DNA from: Siphonodentalium dalli
Taxonomy: Eukaryota > Mollusca > Scaphopoda > Gadilida > Siphonodentaliidae
NCBI GenBank assembly: GCA_032622095.1
Contig: CP136061.1
Coordinates: forward strand, 2,542,001 to 2,606,000
Direction of reading: 5' to 3'
Length of the DNA stretch: 64,000 nt
Each line of letters starts with the position of its first letter. Position 1 is the first letter of the stretch. Below are positions 28,021 to 43,739 of this stretch, in pieces. The notes beneath the pieces are model-generated. The model made no database searches and had not been told where the DNA came from. It saw only the letters and a program-made list of their open reading frames with translations. A program made the position numbers and the translations under genes.

Positions 28021-28680
28021 AAGACTCACATAAGGAAGGTGGCATATTGATAATACATACCTATAAGACTCACATAAGGAAGGTGGCATATTGATAATAC
28101 ATACCTATAAGACTGACATAAGGAAGGTGACATATTGATAATACATACCTATAAGACTGACATAAGGACGGTGGCATATTGATAATACATACCTATAAGA
28201 CTCACATAAGGACGGTGACATATTGATAATACATACCTATAAGACTCACATAAGGACGGTGACATATTGATAATACATACCTATAAGACACACATAAGGA
28301 CGGTGACATATTGATAATACATACCTATAAGACACACATAAGGACGGTGACATATTGATAATACATACCTATAAGACTCACATAAGGACGGTGGCATATT
28401 GATAATACATACCTATAAGACTGACATAAGGAAGGTGACATATTGATAATACATACCTATAAGACTGACATAAGGACGGTGGCATATTGATAATACATAC
28501 CTATAAGACTCACATAAGGACGGTGGCATATTGATAATACATACATACAAGACTCACATAAGGACGGTGGCATATTGATAATACATACCTATAAGACACA
28601 CATAAGGACGGTGACATATTGATAATACATACCTATAGGACTCACATAAGGAAGGTGACATATTGATAATACATACCTAT

Positions 28681-29630
28681 AGGACTCACATAAGGACGGT
28701 GGCATATTGATAATACATACATACAAGACTCACATAAGGACGGTGGCATATTGATAATACATACCTATAAGACTGACATAAGGACGGTGACATATTGATA
28801 ATACATACCTATAGGACTCACATAAGGACGGTGACATATTGATAATACATACCTATAAGACTGACATAAGGACGGTGACATATTGATAATACATACCTAT
28901 AGGACTCACATAAGGACGGTGGCATATTGATAATACATACCTATAAGACACACATAAGGACGGTGACATATTGATAATACATACCTATAAGACACACATA
29001 AGGACGGTGGCATATTGATAATACATACCTATAAGACACACATAAGGACGGTGACATATTGATAATACATACCTATAAGACACACATAAGGACGGTGACA
29101 TATTGATAATACATACCTATAAGATTGACATAAGGACGGTGACATATTGATAATACATACCTATAAGACTCACATAAGGACGGTGACATATTGATAATAC
29201 ATACCTATAAGACTGACATAAGGACGGTGACATATTGATAATACATACCTATAAGACTGACATAAGGACGGTGACATATTGATAATACATACCTATAAGA
29301 CACACATAAGGACGGTGGCATATTGATAATACATACCTATAAGACTGACATAAGGACGGTGACATATTGATAATACATACCTATAAGACTCACATAAGGA
29401 CGGTGGCATATTGATAATACATACCTATAAGACTGACATAAGGACGGTGACATATTGATAATACATACCTATAGGACTCACATAAGGACGGTGACATATT
29501 GATAATACATACCTATAAGACTGACATAAGGACGGTGACATATTGATAATACATACCTATAGGACTCACATAAGGACGGTGGCATATTGATAATACATAC
29601 ATACAAGACTCACATAAGGACGGTGGCATA
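28681..29630 (-). repeat. 15-mer (660-bp) higher-order duplication
   Basis: The sequence from 28741 to about 28930 recurs at 29401 to 29590, offset exactly 660 bp (15 units of 44 bp), including rare CCTATAGGACTC units. The rare variant ACATACATACAAGAC also appears at about 28544, 28720 and 29600 (offsets 176 and 880 bp, 4 and 20 units). All spacings are whole unit multiples, as unequal exchange in register would produce. Confidence 0.8.
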
Positions 29631-29785
29631 TTGATAATACATACCTATAAGACTCACATAAGGACGGTGGCATATTGATAATACATACCTATAAGACACA
29701 CATAAGGACGGTGGCATATTGATAATACATACCTATAAGACTCACATAAGGAAGGTGACATATTGATAATACATACCTATAAGAC

Positions 29786-30287
29786 TCACATAAGGACGGT
29801 GACATATTGATAATACATACCTATAAGACTCACATAAGGCCGGTGACATATTGATAATACATACCTATAAGACTCACATAAGGTCGGTGGATATTGATAA
29901 TACATACCTATAAGACACACATAAGGCCGGTGGCATATTGATAATACATACCTATAAGACTCACATAAGGACGGTGGCATATTGATAATACATACCTATA
30001 AGACACACATAAGGACGGTGGCATATTGATAATACATACCTATAAGACTCACATAAGGAAGGTGGCATATTGATAATACATACCTATAAGACTCACATAA
30101 GGACGGTGACATATTGATAATACATACCTATAAGACTCACATAAGGCCGGTGACATATTGATAATACATACCTATAAGACTCACATAAGGTCGGTGGATA
30201 TTGATAATACATACCTATAAGACACACATAAGGCCGGTGGCATATTGATAATACATACCTATAAGACTCACATAAGGAAGGTGACAT
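29786..30287 (-). repeat. 7-mer (307-bp) higher-order duplication
   Basis: The run AAGGCCGG, AAGGTCGG with GTGGATA, then GACACACATAAGGCCGG occurs twice, with AGGTCGG at 29881 and 30188, offset 307 bp (seven units, one of 43 bp). The two copies also encode identical 64-residue phase artefacts except near one end. Confidence 0.8.
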
Positions 30288-31259
30288 ATTGATAATACAT
30301 ACCTATAAGACTCACATAAGGAAGGTGACATATTGATAATACATACCTATAAGACTCACATAAGGACGGTGACATATTGATAATACATACCTATAAGACA
30401 CACATAAGGACGGTGGCATATTGATAATACATACCTATAAGACTGACATAAGGAAGGTGACATATTGATAATACATACATACAAGACTCACATAAGGACG
30501 GTGACATATTGATAATACATACCTATAAGACTCACATAAGGACGGTGGCATATTGATAATACATACCTATAAGACTGACATAAGGACGGTGGCATATTGA
30601 TAATACATACCTATAAGACTCACATAAGGAAGGTGACATATTGATAATACATACCTATAAGACTCACATAAGGAAGGTGACATATTGATAATACATACCT
30701 ATAAGACTCACATAAGGAAGGTGACATATTGATAATACATACCTATAAGACTGACATAAGGACGGTGGCATATTGATAATACATACCTATAAGACTCACA
30801 TCAGGAAGGTGACATATTGATAATACATACCTATAAGACTCACATAAGGAAGGTGACATATTGATAATACATACCTATAAGACTCACATAAGGACGGTGA
30901 CATATTGATAATACATACCTATAAGACTCACATAAGGACGGTGACATATTGATAATACATACCTATAAGACACACATAAGGACGGTGACATATTGATAAT
31001 ACATACCTATAAGACTCACATAAGGACGGTGACATATTGATAATACATACCTATAAGACACACATAAGGAAGGTGGCATATTGATAATACATACCTATAA
31101 GACTCACATAAGGACGGTGACATATTGATAATACATACCTATAAGACTCACATAATGAAGGTGACATATTGATAATACATACCTATAAGACTGACATAAG
31201 GACGGTGACATATTGATAATACATACCTATAAGACTCACATAAGGACGGTGACATATTG

Positions 31260-32110
31260 ATAATACATACCTATAAGACACACATAAGGACGGTGGCATA
31301 TAGATAATACATACCTATAAGACACACATAAGGAAGGTGACATATTGATAATACATACCTATAAGACTCACATAAGGACGGTGACATATTGATAATACAT
31401 ACCTATAAGACACACATAAGGACGGTGACATATTGATAATGTATACCTATAAGACTCACATAAGGACGGTGACATATTGATAATACATACCTATAAGACA
31501 CACATAAGGACGGTGACATATTGATAATACATACCTATAAGACTGACATAAGGACGGTGACATATTGATAATACATACCTATAAGACTCACATAAGGACG
31601 GTGACATATTGATAATACATACCTATAAGACTCACATAAGGACGGTGACATATTGATAATACATACCTATAAGACACATATAAGGAAGGTGACATATTGA
31701 TAATGCATACCTATAAGACTCACATAAGGACGGTGACATATTGATAATACATACCTATAAGACACACATAAGGAAGGTGACATATTGATAATACATACCT
31801 ATAAGACACACATAAGGAAGGTGACATATTGACAATACATACCTATAAGACACACATAAGGACGGTGACATATTGATAATACATACCTATAAGACTCACA
31901 TAAGGACGGTGACATATTGATAATACATACCTATAAGACACACATAAGGACGGTGGCATATAGATAATACATACCTATAAGACACACATAAGGAAGGTGA
32001 CATATTGATAATACATACCTATAAGACTCACATAAGGACGGTGACATATTTATAATACATACCTATAAGACACACATAAGGACGGTGACATATTGATAAT
32101 GTATACCTAT
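31260..32110 (-). repeat. 15-mer (660-bp) higher-order duplication
   Basis: The rare variant GGCATATAGATAATAC occurs at 31301 and 31961 (offset 660 bp, 15 units of 44 bp), followed by the same series of unit types for about 150 bp. One base near 32051 differs (TATTTATAAT against TATTGATAAT). The same 660-bp offset appears independently at 28.7-29.6 kb. Confidence 0.8.
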
Positions 32111-35100
32111 AAGACTCACATAAGGACGGTGACATATTGATAATACATACCTATAAGACACACATAAGGACGGTGACATATTGATAATATATACCTATAA
32201 GACTGACATAAGGACGGTGACATATTGATAATACATACCTATAAGACTCACATAAGGACGGTGACATATTGATAATACATACCTATAAGACACACATAAG
32301 GAAGGTGACATATTGATAATGTATACCTATAAGACTCACATAAGGACGGTGACATATTGATAATACATACCTATAAGACTCACATAAGGACGGTGACATA
32401 TTGATAATGTATACCTATAAGACTCACATAAGGACGGTGACATATTGATAATACATACCTATAAGACACATATAAGGAAGGTGACATATTGATAATGCAT
32501 ACCTATAAGACTGACATAAGGACGGTGGCATATTGATAATACATACCTATAAGACACATATAAGGAAGGTGACATATTGATAATGCATACCTATAAGACT
32601 GACATAAGGACGGTGGCATATTGATAATACATACCTATAAGACTCACATAAGGAAGGTGACATATTGATAATACATACCTATAAGACTCACATAAGGAAG
32701 GTGACATATTGATAATGTATACCTATAAGACACACATAAGGACGGTGACATATTGATAATGTATACCTATAAGACACACATAAGGACGGTGACATATTGA
32801 TAATACATACCTATAAGACTGACATAAGGACGGTGGCATATTGATAATACATACCTATAAGACACACATAAGGAAGGTGACATATTGATAATGCATACCT
32901 ATAAGACTCACATAAGGAAGGTGACATATTGATAATACATACCTATAAGACTCACATAAGGAAGGTGACATATTGATAATACATACCTATAAGACTCACA
33001 TAAGGAAGGTGACATATTGATAATGCATACCTATAAGACTCACATAAGGAAGGTGACATATTGATAATACATACCTATAAGACTCACATAAGGAAGGTGA
33101 CATATTGATAATGTATACCTATAAGACACACATAAGGACGGTGACATATTGATAATGTATACCTATAAGACACACATAAGGACGGTGACATATTGATAAT
33201 ACATACCTATAAGACACACATAAGGAAGGTGACATATTGATAATGCATACCTATAAGACTCACATAAGGACGGTGGATATTGATAATACATACCTATAAG
33301 ACTCACATAAGGAAGGTGGCATATTGATAATACATACCTATAAGACTCACATAAGGAAGGTGGCATATTGATAATACATACCTATAAGACTCACATAAGG
33401 ACGGTGGCATATTGATAATACATACCTATAAGACTCACATAAGGACGGTGACATATTGATAATACATACCTATAAGACTGACATAAGGAAGGTGACATAT
33501 TGATAATACATACCTATAAGACACACATAAGGACGGTGACATATTGATAATGTATACCTATAAGACACACATAAGGACGGTGACATATTGATAATGTATA
33601 CCTATAAGACACACATAAGGACGGTGACATATTGATAATACATACCTATAATACTCACATAAGGAAGGTGGCATATTGATAATACATACCTATAAGACTC
33701 ACATAAGGACGGTGGCATATTGATAATACATACCTATAAGACTCACATAAGGACGGTGACATATTGATAATACATACCTATAATACTCACATAAGGAAGG
33801 TGGCATATTGATAATACATACCTATAAGACTCACATAAGGACGGTGACATATTGATAATACATACCTATAATACTCACATAAGGAAGGTGGCATATTGAT
33901 AATACATACCTATAAGACACACATAAGGACGGTGACATATTGATAATACATACCTATAAGACTCACATAAGGAAGGTGACATATTGATAATACATACCTA
34001 TAAGACACACATAAGGACGGTGACATATTGATAATGCATACCTATAAGACTGACATAAGGACGGTGGCATATTGATAATACATACCTATAAGACACACAT
34101 AAGGACGGTGGATATTGATAATACATACCTATAAGACTCACATAAGGAAGGTGACATATTGATAATACATACCTATAAGACTCACATAAGGACGGTGACA
34201 TATTGATAATACATACCTATAAGACTCACATAAGGACGGTGACATATTGATAATACATACCTATAAGACTCACATAAGGACGGTGACATATTGATAATAC
34301 ATACCTATAAGACTCACATAAGGACGGTGGCATATTGATAATACATACCTATAAGACTCACATAAGGACGGTGACATATTGATAATACATACCTATAAGA
34401 CTCACATAAGGACGGTGACATATTGATAATACATACCTATAAGACTGACATAAGGACGGTGGCATATTGATAATACATACCTATAAGACTCACATAAGGA
34501 AGGTGACATATTGATAATACATACCTATAAGACTCACATAAGGACGGTGACATATTGATAATGCATACCTATAAGACACACATAAGGAAGGTGGCATATT
34601 GATAATACATACCTATAAGACTCACATAAGGAAGGTGGCATATTGATAATACATACCTATAAGACTCACATAAGGACGGTGGCATATTGATAATACATAC
34701 CTATAAGACACACATAAGGACGGTGACATATTGATAATACATACCTATAAGACTCACATAAGGACGGTGACATATTGATAATACATACATATAAGACTGA
34801 CATAAGGACGGTGACATATTGATAATACATACCTATAAGACTCACATAAGGACGGTGACATATTGATAATACATACCTATAAGACTCACATAAGGACGGT
34901 GACATATTGATAATACATACCTATAAGACTCACATAAGGACGGTGACATATTGATAATACATACCTATAAGACTCACATAAGGACGGTGACATATTGATA
35001 ATACATACCTATAAGACACACATAAGGACGGTGTATATTGATAATACATACCTATAAGACTCACATAAGGACGGTGACATATTGATAATACATACCTATA

Positions 35101-37868
35101 AGACTCACATAAGGACGGTGACATATTGATAATACATACCTATAAGACTGACATAAGGACGGTGACATATTGATAATACATACCTATAAGACTCACATAA
35201 GGACGGTGACATATTGATAATGTATACCTATAAGACTCACATAAGGACGGTGACATATTGATAATACATACCTATAAGACTCACATAAGGAAGGTGACAT
35301 ATTGATAATACATACCTATAAGACTCACATAAGGACGGTGACATATTGATAATACATACCTATAAGACTCACATAAGGACGGTGGCATATTGATAATACA
35401 TACATACAAGACTGACATAAGGACGGTGGCATATTGATAATACATACCTATAAGACACACATAAGGAAGGTGGCATATTGATAATACATACCTATAAGAC
35501 TCACATAAGGACGGTGACATATTGATAATACATACCTATAAGACACACATAAGGAAGGTGGCATATTGATAATACATACCTATAAGACTCACATAAGGAA
35601 GGTGACATATTTATAATACATACCTATAAGACTCACATAAGGACGGTGACATATTGATAATACATACCTATAAGACTCACATAAGGACGGTGACATATTG
35701 ATAATACATACCTATAAGACACACATAAGGAAGGTGGCATATTGATAATACATACCTATAAGACTCACATAAGGACGGTGACATATTGATAATACATACC
35801 TATAAGACTCACATAAGGACGGTGACATATTGATAATACATACCTATAAGACTCACATAAGGACGGTGACATATTGATAATACATACCTATAAGACACAC
35901 ATAAGGAAGGTGGCATATTGATAATACATACCTATAAGACTCACATAAGGAAGGTGACATATTGATAATACATACCTATAAGACTCACATAAGGACGGTG
36001 ACATATTGATAATACATACCTATAAGACTCACATAAGGACGGTGACATATTGATAATACATACCTATAAGACACACATAAGGAAGGTGGCATATTGATAA
36101 TACATACCTATAAGACTCACATAAGGACGGTGACATATTGATAATACATACCTATAAGACTCACATAAGGACGGTGACATATTGATAATACATACCTATA
36201 AGACACACATAAGGACGGTGACATATTGATAATACATACCTATAAGACTCACATAAGGACGGTGACATATTGATAATACATACCTATAAGACTCACATAA
36301 GGACGGTGACATATTGATAATACATACCTATAAGACTGACATAAGGAAGGTGGCATATTGATAATACATACCTATAAGACTGACATAAGGACGGTGACAT
36401 ATTGATAATACATACCTATAAGACTCACATAAGGACGGTGACATATTGATAATACATACCTATAAGACACACATAAGGACGGTGTATATTGATAATACAT
36501 ACCTATAAGACTCACATAAGGACGGTGACATATTGATAATACATACCTATAAGACTCACATAAGGACGGTGACATATTGATAATACATACCTATAAGACT
36601 GACATAAGGACGGTGACATATTGATAATACATACCTATAAGACTCACATAAGGACGGTGGATATTGATAATACATACCTATAAGACTCACATAAGGACGG
36701 TGGATATTGATAATACATACCTATAAGACTCACATAAGGACGGTGACATATTGATAATACATACCTATAAGACTCACATAAGGACGGTGACATATTGATA
36801 ATACATACCTATAAGACTGACATAAGGACGGTGACATATTGATAATACATACCTATAAGACTCACATAAGGACGGTGGATATTGATAATACATACCTATA
36901 AGACTCACATAAGGACGGTGGATATTGATAATACATACCTATAAGACTCACATAAGGACGGTGGATATTGATAATACATACCTATAAGACTCACATAAGG
37001 ACGGTGACATATTGATAATACATACCTATAAGACACACATAAGGACGGTGACATATTGATAATACATACCTATAAGACACACATAAGGACGGTGACATAT
37101 TGATAATGCATACATATAAGACTCACATAAGGACGGTGGATATTGATAATACATACCTATAAGACACACATAAGGACGGTGACATATTGATAATACATAC
37201 CTATAAGACACACATAAGGACGGTGACATATTGATAATGCATACCTATAAGACTCACATAAGGAAGGTGACATATTGATAATACATACCTATAAGAGTCA
37301 CATAAGGAAGGTGGCATATTGATAATGTATACCTATAAGACTCACATAAGGAAGGTGACATATTGATAATACATACCTATAAGACACACATAAGGACGGT
37401 GGCATATTGATAATACATACCTATAAGACTCACATAAGGAAGGTGACATATTGATAATACATACCTATAAGAGTCACATAAGGACGGTGGCATATTGATA
37501 ATACATACCTATAAAACTCACATAAGGACGGTGACATATTGATAATGCATACCTATAAGACTGACATAAGGACGGTGACATATTGATAATACATACCTAT
37601 AAGACACACATAAGGAAGGTGGCATATTGATAATACATACCTATAAGACTCACATAAGGACGGTGGCATATTGATAATACATACCTATAAGACTCACATA
37701 AGGACGGTGACATATTGATAATGCATACCTATAAGACTCACATAAGGAAGGTGACATATTGATAATACATACCTATAGGACTCACATAAGGACGGTGCAT
37801 ATTGATAATACATACCTATAAGACTCACATAAGGAAGGTGGCATATTGATAATACATACCTATAAGAC

Positions 37869-38194
37869 TCACATAAGGACGGTGGCATATTGATAATACA
37901 TACCTATAGGACTCACATAAGGAAGGTGACATATTGATAATCCATACCTATAAGACTCACATAAGGACGGTGTATATTGATAATACATACCTATAAGACT
38001 CACATAAGGAAGGTGACATATTGATAATACATACCTATAGGACTCACATAAGGAAGGTGACATATTGATAATCCATACCTATAAGACTCACATAAGGACG
38101 GTGTATATTGATAATACATACCTATAAGACTCACATAAGGAAGGTGACATATTGATAATACATACCTATAGGACTCACATAAGGAAGGTGACAT
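37869..38194 (-). repeat. 131-bp trimer duplication with AATCCATA
   Basis: Adjacent blocks at 37869-38063 and 38000-38194 share the order CCTATAGGACTC, AAGGAAGG, AATCCATACC, GTGTATA at an offset of 131 bp (43+44+44). AATCCATA is otherwise rare in this part of the array. Confidence 0.75.
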
Positions 38195-40179
38195 ATTGAT
38201 AATGTATACCTATAAGACTCACATAAGGACGGTGACATATTGATAATACATACCTATAAGACTCACATAAGGAAGGTGACATATTGATAATACATACCTA
38301 TAAGACTCACATAAGGAAGGTGACATATTGATAATACATACCTATAAGACTCACATAAGGAAGGTGACATATTGATAATACATACCTATAAGACTTACAT
38401 AAGGACGGTGACATATTGATAATACATACCTATAAGACTTACATAAGGACGGTGACATATTGATAATACATACCTATAAGACACACATAAGGACGGTGGC
38501 ATATTGATAATACATACCTATAAGACTCACATAAGGACGGTGTATATTGATAATCCATACCTATAAGACACACATAAGGTCGGTGGCATATTGATAATAC
38601 ATACCTATAAGACACACATAAGGACGGTGTATATTGATAATACATACCTATAAGACTCACATAAGGACGGTGGATATTGATAATACATACCTATAAGACT
38701 CACATAAGGACGGTGGATATTGATAATACATACCTATAAGACTCACATAAGGACGGTGGATATTGATAATACATACCTATAAGACTCACATAAGGAAGGT
38801 GACATATTGATAATACATACCTATAAGACTCACATAAGGAAGGTGACATATTGATAATACATACCTATAAGACTCACATAAGGAAGGTGGCATATTGATA
38901 ATACATACCTATAAGACACACATAAGGACGGTGTATATTGATAATACATACCTATAAGACTCACATAAGGACGGTGACATATTGATAATACATACCTATA
39001 AGACTCACATAAGGACGGTGACATATTGATAATGTATACCTATAAGACTCACATAAGGAAGGTGACATATTGATAATACATACCTATAAGACTCACATAA
39101 GGACGGTGGATATTGATAATACATACCTATAAGACTCACATAAGGAAGGTGACATATTGATAATACATACCTATAAGATACACATATGGAAGGTGGCATA
39201 TTGATAATACATACCTATAAGACACACATAAGGACGGTGGATATTGATAATACATACCTATAAGACTCACATAAGGAAGGTGACATATTGATAATACATA
39301 CCTATAAGACACACATAAGGACGGTGACATATTGATAATACATACCTATAAGACACACATAAGGACGGTGGCATATTGATAATGTATACATATAAGACTC
39401 ACATAATGAAGGTGGATATTGATAATACATACCTATAAGACTCACATAAGGACGGTGGCATATTGATAATACATACCTATAAGACTCACATAAGGAAGGT
39501 GGCATATTGATAATACATACCTATAAGACACACATAAGGAAGGTGGCATATTGATAATACATACCTATAAGACTCACATAAGGACGGTGGATATTGATAA
39601 TACATACCTATAAGACTCACATAAGGAAGGTGGCATATTGATAATACATACCTATAAGACTCACATAAGGAAGGTGACATATTGATAATACATACCTATA
39701 AGACACACATAAGGAAGGTGGCATATTGATAATACATACCTATAAGACTCACATAAGAACGGTGGCATATTGATAATACATACCTATAAGACTCACATAA
39801 GGAAGGTGACATATTGATAATACATACCTATAAGACACACATAAGGAAGGTGGCATATTGATAATACATACCTATAAGACACACATAAGGAAGGTGGCAT
39901 ATTGATAATACATACCTATAAGACTCACATAAGGACGGTGTATATTGATAATACATACCTATAAGACTCACATAAGGAAGGTGGCATATTGATAATACAT
40001 ACCTATAAGACTCACATAAGGACGGTGTATATTGATAATGTATACCTATAAGACTCACATAAGGCCGGTGGATATTGATAATACATACCTATAAGACTGA
40101 CATAAGGACGGTGACATATTGATAATACATACCTATAAGACTCACATAAGGACGGTGTATATTGATAATACATACCTAT

Positions 40180-41150
40180 AAGACACACATAAGGACGGTG
40201 TATATTGATAATACATACCTATAAGACAGACATAAGGAAGGTGACATATTGATAATACATACCTATAAGAGACACATAAGGACGGTGACATATTGATAAT
40301 ACATACCTATAAGACTCACATAAGGACGGTGTATATTGATAATACATACCTATAAGACTGACATAAGGACGGTGACATATTGATAATACATACCTATAAG
40401 ACTCACATAAGGACGGTGCATATTGATAATACATACCTATAAGACTGACATAAGGACGGTGACATATTGATAATACATACCTATAAGACTCACATAAGGA
40501 CGGTGACATATTGATAATACATACCTATAAGACACACATAAGGACGGTGACATATTGATAATACATACCTATAAGACTCACATAAGGACGGTGCATATTG
40601 ATAATACATACCTATAAGACTGACATAAGGACGGTGACATATTGATAATACATACCTATAAGACTCACATAAGGACGGTGGCATATTGATAATACATACC
40701 TATAAGACTGACATAAGGACGGTGTATATTGATAATACATACCTATAAGACTCACATAAGGACGGTGACATATTGATAATACATACCTATAAGACTCACA
40801 TAAGGACGGTGTATATTGATAATACATACCTATAAGACACACATAAGGACGGTGTATATTGATAATACATACCTATAAGACTCACATAAGGACGGTGACA
40901 TATTGATAATACATACCTATAAGACTCACATAAGGACGGTGTATATTGATAATACATACCTATAAGACACACATAAGGACGGTGTATATTGATAATACAT
41001 ACCTATAAGACAGACATAAGGAAGGTGACATATTGATAATACATACCTATAAGAGACACATAAGGACGGTGACATATTGATAATACATACCTATAAGACT
41101 CACATAAGGACGGTGTATATTGATAATACATACCTATAAGACTGACATAA
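40180..41150 (-). repeat. 18-mer (784-bp) duplication
   Basis: The rare pair GACAGACATAAGG then AAGAGACACATAAGG occurs at 40225/40267 and again at 41009/41051, both offset 784 bp (18 units, eight of them 43 bp). Similarity extends from about 40180-40370 to 40964-41150. A nested 130-bp trimer is also visible around 40801-40990. Confidence 0.75.
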
Positions 41151-43739
41151 GGACGGTGCATATTGATAATACATACCTATAAGACACACATAAGGACGGT
41201 GACATATTGATAATACATACCTATAAGACTCACATAAGGACGGTGCATATTGATAATACATACCTATAAGACTGACATAAGGACGGTGACATATTGATAA
41301 TACATACCTATAAGACTCACATAAGGACGGTGGCATATTGATAATACATACCTATAAGACACACATAAGGACGGTGCATATTGATAATACATACCTATAA
41401 GACTCACATAAGGCCGGTGACATATTGATAATACATACCTATAAGACTGACATAAGGACGGTGTATATTGATAATACATACCTATAAGACACACATAAGG
41501 ACGGTGACATATTGATAATACATACCTATAAGACTCACATAAGGCCGGTGACATATTGATAATACATACCTATAAGACTGACATAAGGACGGTGTATATT
41601 GATAATACATACCTATAAGACTCACATAAGGACGGTGACATATTGATAATACATACCTATAAGACTGACATAAGGACGGTGACATATTGATAATGCATAC
41701 CTATAAGACTCACATAAGGACGGTGACATATTGATAATGCATACCTATAAGACTCACATAAGGACGGTGACATATTGATAATGCATACCTATAAGACTGA
41801 CATAAGGACGGTGACATATTGATAATGCATACCTATAAGACTGACATAAGGACGGTGACATATTGATAATACATACCTATAAGACACACATAAGGAAGGT
41901 GACATATTGATAATACATACCTATAAGACTCACATAAGGACGGTGACATATTGATAATGCATACCTATAAGACTCACATAAGGAAGGTGGCATATTGATA
42001 ATACATACCTATAAGACTCACATAAGGAAGGTGACATATTGATAATGCATACCTATAAGACTCACATAAGGACGGTGACATATTGATAATGCATACCTAT
42101 AAGACTCACATAAGGACGGTGACATATTGATAATGCATACCTATAAGACTCACATAAGGACGGTGGATATTGATAATACATACCTATAAGACTGACATAA
42201 GGACGGTGACATATTGATAATACATACCTATAAGACACACATAAGGACGGTGGCATATTGATAATGCATACCTATAAGACTCACATAAGGAAGGTGGCAT
42301 ATTGATAATACATACCTATAAGACTGACATAAGGAAGGTGACATATTGATAATACATACCTATAAGACTCACATAAGGACGGTGACATATTGATAATACA
42401 TACCTATAAGACTGACATAAGGACGGTGACATATTGATAATACATACCTATAAGACTGACATAAGGACGGTGACATATTGATAATACATACCTATAAGAC
42501 TGACATAAGGACGGTGACATATTGATAATACATACCTATAAGACTCACATAAGGACGGTGACATATTGATAATACATACCTATAAGACTGACATAAGGAC
42601 GGTGACATATTGATAATACATACCTATAAGACTCACATAAGGAAGGTGACATATTGATAATACATACCTATAAGACTGACATAAGGACGGTGACATATTG
42701 ATAATACATACCTATAAGACTCACATAAGGACGGTGACATATTGATAATGCATACCTATAAGACACACATAAGGACGGTGGCATATTGATAATACATACC
42801 TATAAGACTCACATAAGGACGGTGACATATTGATAATACATACCTATAAGACTCACATAAGGACGGTGACATATTGATAATACATACCTATAAGACTCAC
42901 ATAAGGACGGTGACATATTGATAATACATACCTATAAGACTCACATAAGGACGGTGACATATTGATAATACATACCTATAAGACACACATAAGGACGGTG
43001 ACATATTGATAATACATACCTATAAGACTCACATAAGGACGGTGACATATTGATAATACATACCTATAAGACTCACATAAGGACGGTGCATATTGATAAT
43101 GCATACCTATAAGACTGACATAAGGACGGTGGCATATTGATAATACATACCTATAAGACTCACATAAGGACGGTGACATATTGATAATACATACATATAA
43201 GACTCACATAAGGACGGTGGCATATTGATAATACATACCTATAAGACACACATAAGGACGGTGACATATTGATAATACATACCTATAAGACTCACATAAG
43301 GACGGTGACATATTGATAATACATACCTATAAGACTGACATAAGGACGGTGGCATATTGATAATACATACCTATAAGACTCACATAAGGACGGTGACATA
43401 TTGATAATACATACCTATAAGACTGACATAAGGACGGTGGCATATTGATAATACATACCTATAAGACTCACATAAGGACGGTGGCATATTGATAATACAT
43501 ACCTATAAGACTGACATAAGGACGGTGACATATTGATAATACATACCTATAAGACTGACATAAGGACGGTGACATATTGATAATACATACCTATAAGACT
43601 CACATAAGGACGGTGACATATTGATAATACATACCTATAAGACTCACATAAGGACGGTGACATATTGATAATACATACCTATAAGACTCACATAAGGACG
43701 GTGACATATTGATAATACATACCTATAAGACTCACATAA

